From assembly GCA_963977425.1 (NCBI GenBank), contig CAXBOO010000002.1, positions 248,001 to 312,000 of the forward strand: 64,000 bases of DNA, read 5' to 3'. Shown here one piece after another: positions 26,947-35,560 of the stretch (positions within the stretch are counted from its first letter, which is position 1; every line of letters begins with the position of its first letter). Position numbers and translations under genes: made by a program. Origin of the DNA: CAXBOO01 sp963977425 (GTDB taxonomy: Bacteria; Bacteroidota; Bacteroidia; Flavobacteriales_D; Luteibaculaceae). The notes under the pieces are model-generated. The model saw only the letters and a list, made by a program, of their open reading frames with translations. It had not been told where the DNA came from and did no database searches.

Positions 26947-27414
26947 CTATCCCAATTGCGGAGCCAACCAAGATGATTTAGCGGGCAACCATTCGGCGAT
27001 ATAAGACGCTTTATCGGTACTAAGATGATTGAATACTACAGCATTCTGAGGTAAGTTTTCCAACTCTCTATGATCGCCAATATGAATTTCTTCGTTAGAA
27101 GAATACAACAACTTCATACGGTTTAAAAACACGACACCTAATTCTTTTTCAAGCTGCTGTACAAATGCTACAGAACGATCTATGCTGCATCCACTAGCAG
27201 TAGCCATATCGTTGTCGACAATAACACTCAACAACACCTTGTCTTGAACAATTACTTCGGCTTTTAATGGAGAACCATGAACTTGCCACTGCGAAGCGAA
27301 TTCTTTTCCAACTTTCAAAATAAAATCAACTTCAGATGCAGTTAATGCTCGTTCTGGAATGTAATTCCATATGTGCAAATCATCTGAAAAACCATTGGGT
27401 ATATTAAAGGTCAT
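26947..27414 (-). CDS. Conserved Bacteroidota hypothetical protein
   Basis: 155 residues, soluble, no signal peptide. I recognise it only as a family common beside CCG iron-sulfur proteins in Bacteroidota and sometimes labelled ABC transporter ATPase. That label is not supported: there is no Walker A, Walker B or ABC signature. Noticeable conserved-looking blocks are HGSPLKAEV, ATASGCSIDRSVAFVQQLE and NHLSTDKA. Last gene of the operon; its start overlaps the iron-sulfur gene by 11 bases, so the products may act together. Function unknown. Confidence 0.75.
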   Translation of the reverse strand: MTFNIPNGFSDDLHIWNYIPERALTASEVDFILKVGKEFASQWQVHGSPLKAEVIVQDKVLLSVIVDNDMATASGCSIDRSVAFVQQLEKELGVVFLNRMKLLYSSNEEIHIGDHRELENLPQNAVVFNHLSTDKASYIAEWLPAKSSWLAPQLG

Positions 27415-28189
27415 CGGCGTGAGCTATCAATTCTGCGATATCCAAAACTTGAATTTCTTCTTCTTTATTGAAGTTTTTCACTCCGTCTGTCAACATAGTA
27501 TTACAGAAAGGGCAACCAGCTGCAATGACTTCAGCTTTGGTTTCAATAGCGTCTTCAGTACGTTCAATGTTCACTTCCTTGTCGCCTTTTTCTGCTTCTT
27601 TAAACATTTGCGCTCCTCCAGCTCCACAACACAAACCTTTGGCTTTGCATCGTTTCATTTCTACTAGTTCGGCATCCAATTTTTCAATCAATGCTCGCGG
27701 TGCTTCAAAGACATTGTTGGCACGACCTAAATAACATGGATCGTGGAATGTGATTTTCTTTCCTTTAAAAGCTCCGCCTTCTTTGATGGTCAATCTACCG
27801 TCTTCTATTAACGAATTGATGAATTGACTATGGTGCATCACTTCGTAATCGCCACCAAGGTTTGGATATTCATTTTTCAAGGTATTGAAGCAATGAGGAC
27901 AACCTGTAATGATTTTTTTAACGCCATACATATTCATCACCTCGATGTTTTGTATAGCCATCATTTGGAAAGTAAACTCGTCGCCTGCTCTTTTGGCTGG
28001 ATCGCCTGTACAAGATTCTTCTGTGCCCAATACAGCAAATGAAACTTCAGCTTTGTTCAATATTTTAACAATGGCCTTGGTGATTTTTTTTGCACGGTCA
28101 TCAAAACTTCCTGAGCATCCTACCCAAAAAAGTACTTCTGGTGTTGTTCCGTTGGCCATGCATTCGGCCATAGTAGGTACATGTAACAT
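27404..28189 (-). CDS. CCG-domain iron-sulfur protein (HdrB/LutA/GlpC C-terminal-like)
   Basis: 261 residues with two cysteine-rich CCG domains: TGCPHC with HDPCYLGR, and CKAKGLCCGAGGAQ with AAGCPFC. In heterodisulfide reductases and related lactate or glycerol-3-phosphate oxidoreductases such domains bind special [4Fe-4S] clusters at the site of electron transfer. The membrane-bound dicluster ferredoxin-like protein two genes upstream is the expected partner. Together they would form a quinone-linked electron-transfer module split over two proteins. The electron donor or disulfide substrate is not evident. Confidence 0.85.
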   Translation of the reverse strand: MLHVPTMAECMANGTTPEVLFWVGCSGSFDDRAKKITKAIVKILNKAEVSFAVLGTEESCTGDPAKRAGDEFTFQMMAIQNIEVMNMYGVKKIITGCPHCFNTLKNEYPNLGGDYEVMHHSQFINSLIEDGRLTIKEGGAFKGKKITFHDPCYLGRANNVFEAPRALIEKLDAELVEMKRCKAKGLCCGAGGAQMFKEAEKGDKEVNIERTEDAIETKAEVIAAGCPFCNTMLTDGVKNFNKEEEIQVLDIAELIAHADDL

Positions 28190-28229
28190 AATTCTATTGA
28201 TTTAACCAAAAATGAATTTGGTGTAATTT

Positions 28230-28646
28230 TTATTCTTCGAAAACTTCTATTGTTTTTTCCATTCTCACTAAGTGTGAAAACTTCCCCTCGTAGCGAGTAG
28301 CTCTTACCATGTGATTATCTATCCAATGATAATTTCCTCCACGTGGTTTGCCCATCACCATGCCATGGTATTTGAAACCATTATCTTTCAACCATTTGGT
28401 TGTTACCTCTCGGTGCGATTCCAGTCGAGACGTAAAGAATGTAATGATATGACCTTGATCGTACCAAGCATTCAAAACTTTCAAAGCTTCAGGATAAAGC
28501 TCAGCAGTAGCCATTCTCTCAGGCTCTTCGTTTGGTATATCGTCGCAAATAGTTCCGTCAATATCTATCAGATAGTTTTTTACTTCTGATGGCAATATGG
28601 GGCTTGCGTTTTTCCCGTCTTTGTCTTTTATCCCTTTTAATTCCAT
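28230..28646 (-). CDS. HAD-like phosphatase-fold protein
   Basis: 138 residues. HAD motif I is LIDIDGTICDD, motif II is FFTSR, and a Lys follows in MVMGKPRGGNYHWIDNH, where motif III is expected. A large cap domain is absent, so it is a compact HAD protein likely to act on a small phosphorylated or protein substrate. It lies between the two iron-sulfur genes, 15 bases after the first. Similar proteins have been labelled phosphoheptose isomerase, which the motifs do not support. The substrate is unknown. Confidence 0.75.
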   Translation of the reverse strand: MELKGIKDKDGKNASPILPSEVKNYLIDIDGTICDDIPNEEPERMATAELYPEALKVLNAWYDQGHIITFFTSRLESHREVTTKWLKDNGFKYHGMVMGKPRGGNYHWIDNHMVRATRYEGKFSHLVRMEKTIEVFEE

Positions 28647-28661
28647 GATTCCTTTATGAGG

Positions 28662-29987
28662 TTAAGCTTCGTCTTTCCAATTCAAACGATCGCTTTGTGA
28701 AAACGCCCAAGGTGCAGCATTGTTTTGCACATTGTTGGTCATGGTAGTCAATTCACTCGGCATCTTACTTTGTTCCATCACCAAGTTTCTTCTCAACTCA
28801 ATGATGATGTTCAATGGATCGATGTTAACAGGACAAGCATCGGTACAAGCATTGCAAGTTGTACAAGCCCATAATTCTTCTTCAGAAATGTAATTGTCTC
28901 CTAAAAGGCTGTTATCGTCGGTATAATCGGCTCCGTTTTTACGAACCAAAGCCCCCAACTCTTCTGCTCTATCGCGCGTATCCATCATCACTTTACGAGG
29001 CGATAACTTTTTCCCCGTAATATTCGCAGGACAAACACTCGAACATCTACCGCATTCGGTACACGAATAGGCATCCATGATGTTTTTCCACGTTAGATCG
29101 GTTACATCTTTGGCACCAAAACTTGGCAATTCGCCATCAGGTTCGCCACCGGCATAAGGATCAGCACTTGGATCCATCATCATTTTCACCTCTTTGGTAA
29201 CATTTTCGTCGTTAGAAAATTTTCCTTTTGGCTCAAGATTAGAATAATAGGTATTTGGAAATGCTAAGAAAATATGGAAGTGCTTAGAAAATGGCACATA
29301 GTTTAAGAACGCCAATATTCCTACAATGTGAAACCACCAAGCTGAACGCTCGTAAGCAACTAAACCAGAATCGCTAAAACCTTCGAATAAAGGAGCTAAT
29401 AATGAAGAAACAGGAAATGAACCAGCTTGTGCATAATGTTCTACTCCACGTTCTTGAAGAAGGTAATCGGCTGCATTCATACTCAAGAATGCCCACATCA
29501 GTAACAATTCAACCACCAAAATAAGGTTGGCATCGTTTTTTGGCCATCCCTTCATTTCTGGCAATCGGAAACGGCGAATGTGCATGATGTTTCGTCTGAT
29601 AAGAAACACTACACAAGCCAATACCACCATCATGGCTAATATCTCGAATGAACCAATAAGAAAATCATAGAATCCACCCATAAAGGATAACACACGATGG
29701 GTACCAAAGATTCCGTCTATGATGATTTCTATGACTTCTATGTTGATGATTACAAACCCAACATAGATAAGAATGTGCATGATACCGGCTACTGGTCGCG
29801 TAACCATTTTACTTTGCCCAAGTGCTACCAACATCATCGTTTTCCAACGTTCGGCTCTATTTCCAGACAAATCTTTGTCTTTCCCTAAATTGATGTTGCC
29901 CCGTATTTGACCTATTCGCTTAGCGAAAATAAAAACGGCAGCCGCTAGAATTACTATAAATACAATGTTTCCAATTCCGATGTGCAT
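28662..29987 (-). CDS. Membrane-bound 4Fe-4S dicluster electron-transfer protein
   Basis: 441 residues. The N-terminal ~240 residues hold about five membrane helices, resembling a cytochrome-b-like (NarI/HdrE) part; His residues such as in AGIMHILIYV and FHIVGIL could bind heme. The C-terminal half carries two [4Fe-4S] motifs, CTECGRCSSVCP and CTTCNACTDACP. It would pass electrons between the quinone pool and the CCG-domain protein encoded two genes downstream. It begins one base after the MlaD-like gene stop, so the operon mixes electron transfer with envelope functions. Confidence 0.85.
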   Translation of the reverse strand: MHIGIGNIVFIVILAAAVFIFAKRIGQIRGNINLGKDKDLSGNRAERWKTMMLVALGQSKMVTRPVAGIMHILIYVGFVIINIEVIEIIIDGIFGTHRVLSFMGGFYDFLIGSFEILAMMVVLACVVFLIRRNIMHIRRFRLPEMKGWPKNDANLILVVELLLMWAFLSMNAADYLLQERGVEHYAQAGSFPVSSLLAPLFEGFSDSGLVAYERSAWWFHIVGILAFLNYVPFSKHFHIFLAFPNTYYSNLEPKGKFSNDENVTKEVKMMMDPSADPYAGGEPDGELPSFGAKDVTDLTWKNIMDAYSCTECGRCSSVCPANITGKKLSPRKVMMDTRDRAEELGALVRKNGADYTDDNSLLGDNYISEEELWACTTCNACTDACPVNIDPLNIIIELRRNLVMEQSKMPSELTTMTNNVQNNAAPWAFSQSDRLNWKDEA

Positions 29988-29988
29988 A

Positions 29989-31002
29989 CTAATTTTCTTC
30001 TAGGATTTTGTTCAATTTCTTCTCTTGTCGAGGCGTTAAGTTAACCCCTTTATCTTTTTTTCCAAATATGGAGAAATGAACATATCGATTAGGATTGGCT
30101 TTCATGTCTTCCAACAAAGCCTCCATATCATTCATATTGCGCATAACCGCATTATGTAAACTATCTGTTTTCAACAACTTACCTAAAGATCCATCACCTT
30201 GGTTAATGCTTTCCAACATAACACTAGCATCCATTAAACTTTTTTCAAAAGCTTTAAGTGCTGCAGGTAAATTACTACTCGCTAAACTGTCTGAAATCTC
30301 TGAAATGTTATCTATCGTATTGCTGATTTGAGGTTTTTTATCCTCCATAATACTGGTTGCACTTTCTAAATGCTCCAATGTTTTTTCGATGGTAGATTTT
30401 TGACTGCGCACTAATGTATCGATGCGTTTGGCCGTGCTAGCAAACGCTTGCAAAGTTTTAGACAAACTCTTTACACCGCGCTGTATATCGCCTACCGAGC
30501 CATCGTTTAAAATAGAATTTACCACAGTAAAAACTGAATCAATTGAAGAAATTAAATTTTCAGCCTTGTTCTTTATGGGTGCTATTTGCTGATTAACAGC
30601 ATCTTTCAAGCCTTCTTCGATTTCAGTTTCTAAGGTATCGCCAGCATGCAGTATTTCTGTTGAATTCCCTAAAAACAAAACCACAGCTTTACTACCTAAT
30701 AAATCGGAACTTGTAATTCTTGCAATACTACCTTTTGGTAAACTCAATCTTCTATTCTGAATATTGAGTTTTACATCAATGTTTCCTGTTTCAGGATTTA
30801 AAAGCACGCTTTTTACAGATCCTACTTTCAAACCTTTGTAAGTAACAGGGCTGGAATTCACCAAACCATCAACATGATCGTAGACAGCTACAAAGGTGTG
30901 GTTCTCTTTGAAGATGTTTTTGCCTTTTAGGAAGTTGATTCCAAAAACCAATAAGCCAATGCTACAGACTAATATCAGTCCTATTTTAAATTCTCTGCTC
31001 AA
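29989..31002 (-). CDS. MlaD-family (MCE domain) protein
   Basis: 337 residues. A single N-terminal membrane anchor (FKIGLILVCSIGLLVFGINF) precedes an MCE domain at about 35-120, with VDGLVNSSPVTYKGLKVGSV as the typical core. A long helical, coiled-coil-prone segment runs from about 140 to 300. MCE proteins bind phospholipids in the periplasm as substrate subunits of Mla-type ABC transporters. No MlaE or MlaF gene is adjacent here. The start is TTG at 31000-31002, since MSREFKIG matches the family start and no ATG fits. It begins four bases after the amidase stop. Confidence 0.9.
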   Translation of the reverse strand: MSREFKIGLILVCSIGLLVFGINFLKGKNIFKENHTFVAVYDHVDGLVNSSPVTYKGLKVGSVKSVLLNPETGNIDVKLNIQNRRLSLPKGSIARITSSDLLGSKAVVLFLGNSTEILHAGDTLETEIEEGLKDAVNQQIAPIKNKAENLISSIDSVFTVVNSILNDGSVGDIQRGVKSLSKTLQAFASTAKRIDTLVRSQKSTIEKTLEHLESATSIMEDKKPQISNTIDNISEISDSLASSNLPAALKAFEKSLMDASVMLESINQGDGSLGKLLKTDSLHNAVMRNMNDMEALLEDMKANPNRYVHFSIFGKKDKGVNLTPRQEKKLNKILEEN

Positions 31003-31006
31003 AACT

Positions 31007-32122
31007 TTATTTATTTAAGGCCTCTGAAAGGGCGATTGGTTTTCCGTTTTTCAAAGCTACAACAAATGCCGATTTGAATCCCATTTTTTTAGCTGCAGCC
31101 ACATCTTGCTTAGCATCTTTGTACTCTAACTGCGTTTTGTAAAAGTACTTATACCGTCCATCGAGTTGCAGTTCTTCTAATTCTCCACCATCGAATTTCC
31201 GTTCTTCTCGAGTGAGTTGTTTTGCCGACGACATGACTTGCACTTTATAAACCAGTTCGTATTTCTTTTGCAAATCTTTTGGTTTTTCATCTTCAACTAA
31301 TTCCTTAATGGCTGGTCTCGATTCTTCCGAGCGATCTACTATGTCTTGCAAACCTTCAACTGTGTGTTTATAATCTCTAAAAGCTCTGTAAATAGCTGAA
31401 GCGATATATGTACGTCCTTTCTCGGAATTCAAATAGTCTTCTTCTTCTTTATTGCTTAAGAAGCCCATTTCTATTAGTGCCGATGGCATAGTTGTTCTGT
31501 TCATTACAAACAATACCGATTGCTTAACACCTCTAGACTTCCTACCAACCCGTTCTTTGAATTGTCTTTCAACGAAATTGGCAAAGTTGATGCTTTGATC
31601 TAAAAAAGCATTCTGATACAAAGCAGCAATGATGTTCGATTCTGGATTATTCAGATCCAAACCATCGTAATTTTGCTCATAATCGTCCTCCATAAAAATT
31701 ACAGCATTCTCTTTTTTAGTTAGTTCTAAATTGTTTTTACTGTATTTGAAACCCATTACATATGTTTCTGTACCATATACACTGGTATTCTTAACCGCAT
31801 TACAATGGATAGACACAAACAAATCTGCTTGAGCATTATTGGCTATTTCGGTGCGTTCATGCAAAGGCAAAAACACATCGGTTTTGCGTGTATAAATAAC
31901 TTTTACATCCGGAAAATTTTCTTCAATGTAAGCCCCTACCTTAAGTGTAACATCTAAAGCAATATCTTTTTCACGTTCTTTATACCTTCCCGTACCTAGG
32001 TTTCCTGGATCTGTTCCTCCATGTCCGGCATCTAGAACAACAGTATGGATACCTTGTCCAAAAGAAAATACAGATAATAATATTGCTGCTAAGCAGAAAA
32101 CAAGTGATTTATTGATCATCAT
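31007..32122 (-). CDS. Secreted N-acetylmuramoyl-L-alanine amidase
   Basis: 371 residues from ATG 32122; ATG 32119 is also possible, and a TTG two codons earlier only lengthens the frame. The signal peptide SLVFCLAAILLSVFSFGQ is followed by an Amidase_3 catalytic domain. Zinc ligands are in VVLDAGHGG, KEREKDIAL and SIHCNA, with the catalytic Glu in LIEMGFL. The last ~80 residues (YKVQVMSSAKQL to FVVALKNG) look like a SPOR-type peptidoglycan-binding domain. It cleaves the bond between MurNAc and the stem peptide, probably at division sites. First gene of the six-gene minus operon, divergent from the LptD-like gene. Confidence 0.92.
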   Translation of the reverse strand: MMINKSLVFCLAAILLSVFSFGQGIHTVVLDAGHGGTDPGNLGTGRYKEREKDIALDVTLKVGAYIEENFPDVKVIYTRKTDVFLPLHERTEIANNAQADLFVSIHCNAVKNTSVYGTETYVMGFKYSKNNLELTKKENAVIFMEDDYEQNYDGLDLNNPESNIIAALYQNAFLDQSINFANFVERQFKERVGRKSRGVKQSVLFVMNRTTMPSALIEMGFLSNKEEEDYLNSEKGRTYIASAIYRAFRDYKHTVEGLQDIVDRSEESRPAIKELVEDEKPKDLQKKYELVYKVQVMSSAKQLTREERKFDGGELEELQLDGRYKYFYKTQLEYKDAKQDVAAAKKMGFKSAFVVALKNGKPIALSEALNK

Positions 32123-32149
32123 AGACAATAACGTTGGTCAAAGTTTGTT

Positions 32150-32157
32150 TAGCTTTG
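32150..32157 (+). promoter_or_regulatory. Possible -7 element for the LptD-like gene
   Basis: TAGCTTTG is an exact match to TAnnTTTG in the 95-base divergent region, 61 bases before the ATG. No well-spaced TTG is present, so support is weak. I could not identify a matching element for the divergent amidase operon. Confidence 0.3.
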
Positions 32158-32217
32158 GCGCGGTTTATGCAATTTAACATCAAAAATAGAGCCTAAAAGC
32201 ATCTATTCTATTTTTTA

Positions 32218-34719
32218 ATGAAGCAATCTATTACGAATGTGTTGTTGATAACCATGGTTATCGTCTTGGGATTTGCCACTTCTTATGGTCAAATTACCGA
32301 TACTACAGCTGTGGACAGTACTTTCGTACCTGAAATTAAGGACTACACCATAGATTCTACTTTCGTGAGTTTGGTGGATTATGATGCCGACGATTCGTTG
32401 ATTTTTGATTACCCCAACTCCACAGTTTACATGTACGGTAATGCCGTAATAAATTACGAAGACCTAGAACTGAAGGCAGATTACGTTGCGTTCAACTACG
32501 GAACCAACAATGTAATTGCAGCTGGTAGAACGGATAGTACAGGCAAGGTAATTGGCAAACCGGTTTTCACTGATAATGGTCAGAGTTTTGACGCAGATTC
32601 TATTAAATACAATTTCAAAAGCAAGAAAGGCATCATCAAACAAGTAGGTACAGGAATTGCCGATGGGCACGTTTATGGGAAAACCGTTAAAAAAACAGAA
32701 GACGATGTGATGTACATCGAAAACGGAGAATACTGCCCTTGTGAAGATAAAAATGCCATTACCCGAATTAGAGTCAACAAACTGAAAGTGATTCCAGAGA
32801 AAAAAGTGATTTCGGGCCCTTGGTTTTTGAAAATTGGAAAGATCCCTACTCCACTTGGCTTCTTCTTAGGGTATTTCCCTAACCAAACAGGCGAATCGGC
32901 GGGAATACTGATTCCTCGTTATGGCGAATCGGCACAATTGGGTTTTTTCTTACTCGATGGAGGTTGGTATCAACCCCTTGGAAAAAATGCCGATTTGCAA
33001 GTTACAGGTGATATTTACACCAAAGGATCGTACGGCATGAAAAGTATTTTCAGGTACAAAAGTCGTTATCGTTTTAATGGAAATTTGGATTTAAAATACA
33101 ACGTTATAAAATCGGGAATTGCAGGCCTTCCAAGTTCTTCGGAAACGAAAAACACGTTCATACGTTGGAGCCATATTCAAGATCCAAAAGCAAGGCCCAA
33201 CACCAATTTCAATGCAAGCGTAAACATCGGTAGTAACTCAACTTTCAGAAGTTCTATCAACACCGATATTCAAGATTTTTTAACCAATACATTTCAGAGT
33301 AATATATCTTATAGCAAAAGATGGGCTGGCAAACCCTACAACCTTGCCATATCGGGTAGTCATAGCCAAAACACTCAAACAAAAATCTTCAATCTTTCGC
33401 TTCCAAATGTTACCTTCAACCTAAGCCGTGTCAACCTGCCTCTTTCATTTTTGAAGAGCAAAACCAACAGCAAAAATACTTGGTATGAAAACATTGGTTT
33501 TAACTACACAGCAACAGCCAGCAACCGAATTACAGCCAACGAAAGTGCGCTTCGAATGGACAGTCTTAACCAACTTATTAACAGCAGTAGAAACGGTATA
33601 CGACACAGTGCTTCGGTTAGCACCAACATCAATGCTTGGCACTTCATAGTAAACCCGAGCATCAATTTTACCGATCGAATGTATTTCGACAAATTGGATA
33701 GAAGCTATGATATTGCCCGAGACCAAGCTGTAATTGATACTATTGCTCGTTTTTCTAATGTTTACGATTACTCTTTCAACACCCGTGTAACCACCAAGTT
33801 ATACGGAATGTACCGTTTCAAAAAAGGGAAAGTAAAAGCCATTAGGCATGTCATGATACCTAGTGCTACTTTAAATTACTCACCTGGTTTTGATCAAAGT
33901 ATTACCGGCAATTTCGGTGATTCTGCTTCGCTTGTTACTTACGATCCGTACAGCATAGGTATATATGGTACTACTTCAGCTCAAGAAGTTGGTGGTTTGG
34001 CTTTAAATCTGCAAAACAATGTAGAGATGAAGGTGAATACTAAAGATAAAGATGGCAATAGCTCAAGCAAAAAAGTTAAGCTTATTGACGCATTATCTTT
34101 AAGTAGTTTTTACAACGTTTTCAAAGACTCGGTACGGTGGAGCAACGTAAACACAAGCTTCAGAACCAGTTTATTTCAAAAAGTAAACATCACTGCCAAT
34201 GCCGTATTCAATCCTTATCAGATAGATACCGCTACGGGGCAAAACATCAATACCAGTTTGTACAAAAGCACAGGACAACTTGCTAGAATGAGCAATGCTA
34301 ATTTGGCCTTAGGCTACAATTTTAGACTGAGTGATTTTTGGGATAAATTCAGTGATAAATCCATGAATTTGAGTACAAATGCCAATATCAATTACACGTA
34401 CAGTTCGTTTTATAGCACTTCTGAAAAGCAGTACAACGAATCATTTACTAAAAGTGTAACCTTTAGTGGCGACTTAAAATTCTTAACCCGTTTTAGTGTG
34501 GGTTACTTTACCGGATACGATTTTGTAGCTAAACAAATGACTCCAACAACGTTGAATCTATATGTAGATTTGAATTGCTGGGAATTCAGGGTAAATTACA
34601 TCCCAACAGGTTTCTTAAAAAGCATACAGGTTTCACTCAACATGAAATCAGCGATATTGAAAGACGTAAAAATTCAACGACGTAAGAATCTTTCTGATAA
34701 CAACGGACTATTATTCTAA
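32218..34719 (+). CDS. LptD-like outer-membrane protein (lipopolysaccharide assembly)
   Basis: 833 residues. Signal peptide SITNVLLITMVIVLGFATSYG. Residues ~50-200 contain OstA-like strands (YMYGNAVINYEDLELKADYV, DNGQSFDADSIKYNFKSKKG). The remaining 600 residues read as many amphipathic beta-strands, with alternating aromatic and polar residues, as in the LptD barrel. The conserved-looking block GYFPNQTGESAGILIPRYGE marks the entry to the barrel. In Bacteroidota this protein is expected to insert lipopolysaccharide into the outer leaflet. The OstA-like protein (23231) could feed it. ridA follows after six bases. Confidence 0.82.
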   Translation: MKQSITNVLLITMVIVLGFATSYGQITDTTAVDSTFVPEIKDYTIDSTFVSLVDYDADDSLIFDYPNSTVYMYGNAVINYEDLELKADYVAFNYGTNNVIAAGRTDSTGKVIGKPVFTDNGQSFDADSIKYNFKSKKGIIKQVGTGIADGHVYGKTVKKTEDDVMYIENGEYCPCEDKNAITRIRVNKLKVIPEKKVISGPWFLKIGKIPTPLGFFLGYFPNQTGESAGILIPRYGESAQLGFFLLDGGWYQPLGKNADLQVTGDIYTKGSYGMKSIFRYKSRYRFNGNLDLKYNVIKSGIAGLPSSSETKNTFIRWSHIQDPKARPNTNFNASVNIGSNSTFRSSINTDIQDFLTNTFQSNISYSKRWAGKPYNLAISGSHSQNTQTKIFNLSLPNVTFNLSRVNLPLSFLKSKTNSKNTWYENIGFNYTATASNRITANESALRMDSLNQLINSSRNGIRHSASVSTNINAWHFIVNPSINFTDRMYFDKLDRSYDIARDQAVIDTIARFSNVYDYSFNTRVTTKLYGMYRFKKGKVKAIRHVMIPSATLNYSPGFDQSITGNFGDSASLVTYDPYSIGIYGTTSAQEVGGLALNLQNNVEMKVNTKDKDGNSSSKKVKLIDALSLSSFYNVFKDSVRWSNVNTSFRTSLFQKVNITANAVFNPYQIDTATGQNINTSLYKSTGQLARMSNANLALGYNFRLSDFWDKFSDKSMNLSTNANINYTYSSFYSTSEKQYNESFTKSVTFSGDLKFLTRFSVGYFTGYDFVAKQMTPTTLNLYVDLNCWEFRVNYIPTGFLKSIQVSLNMKSAILKDVKIQRRKNLSDNNGLLF

Positions 34720-34725
34720 AACATT

Positions 34726-35100
34726 ATGCGATTTCTTAATACCGACAAAGCACCTAAAGCCATAGGACCTTATAGTCAATGCACTGAAGCCAATGGCACG
34801 TATTATTTATCAGGACAAATTGGATTTGACCCAACCACAATGCAATTTGCAGGGGCCAGTGTTGAAGAACAATGCAAACAAGTTTTCAAGAATATTAAAG
34901 CCGTATTAGCAATAGACAATCTCAACTTAAACAACATCATTAAAGCCTCAGTATTTCTTACCGACATGGCCAATTTTAGTGTTGTAAATGAGATTTACGC
35001 AAAGGCTTTTGGCGATCACAAACCGGCTAGAGAATGTGTGGCTGTAAAACAATTACCGGCTAATGCCTTAGTAGAAATAACCGTTATTGCTGTTCGATAA
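34726..35100 (+). CDS. ridA: RidA family enamine/imine deaminase
   Basis: 124 residues, the normal size of the YjgF/YER057c/UK114 fold. APKAIGPYSQ at the N-terminus, the substrate-binding Arg in PARECVAVKQLP and the ending EITVIAVR are signatures of the archetypal RidA group. It hydrolyses reactive 2-aminoacrylate formed by PLP enzymes, in the cytoplasm. Six bases after the LptD-like gene, so likely cotranscribed. Its last 17 bases overlap the end of the convergent membrane-protein gene. Confidence 0.92.
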   Translation: MRFLNTDKAPKAIGPYSQCTEANGTYYLSGQIGFDPTTMQFAGASVEEQCKQVFKNIKAVLAIDNLNLNNIIKASVFLTDMANFSVVNEIYAKAFGDHKPARECVAVKQLPANALVEITVIAVR

Positions 35101-35557
35101 CCGAGAGGCGTTTGCTTTCGACATAATATACCGCCAAAAACAAGCACGTAATAGCAAATCCTAAAATAGGTAACCCCATTTTATCGACAATCAATATAGG
35201 CAAAACAAGCTCTATCAATTGAGCCGTTAAATACCAAAGAAACCCTTGTGATTTGCCTTTAAAAAGCATGTAAACACCAATTATTGAACCCACTGCAGCA
35301 ACCAACTTTATAGTGCTTAGAATAGGTGCTGCTGCCATAGTGTTTCCAATCAACTCCCATTCTTCTGGCTGAAAAACTACTTCTCCAAAAATATCTTCCA
35401 TCATTTCCTTTACATCGCCTTCACGCATAAATTCTTGAATGGTTTCTATAAACAGTAGTGTAATACCATTAAAAAACAAGGCCAAACCATTGCCTATAAA
35501 CGAAAGAACCCCTAGAAAGACAAAGAATCCACTGCGCGGTTTTTGAAAAGTTTCCAT
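35084..35557 (-). CDS. Four-helix membrane protein of unknown function
   Basis: 157 residues with four hydrophobic segments: FFVFLGVLSFIGNGLALFF, IKLVAAVGSIIGVYMLF, FLWYLTAQLIELVLPILIV and GFAITCLFLAVYYV. An acidic loop with EFMREGDVKEMMEDIFGE follows the first. No catalytic or transport motif is recognisable. It starts four bases after the M61 peptidase gene stop, so the two are likely one transcript, but a shared function is not evident. Confidence 0.7.
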   Translation of the reverse strand: METFQKPRSGFFVFLGVLSFIGNGLALFFNGITLLFIETIQEFMREGDVKEMMEDIFGEVVFQPEEWELIGNTMAAAPILSTIKLVAAVGSIIGVYMLFKGKSQGFLWYLTAQLIELVLPILIVDKMGLPILGFAITCLFLAVYYVESKRLSVIEQQ

Positions 35558-35560
35558 ACC

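Noticed and set aside
26947..27414. ABC transporter ATPase label for the 155-residue protein
   Set aside because: No Walker or ABC signature motif is present.
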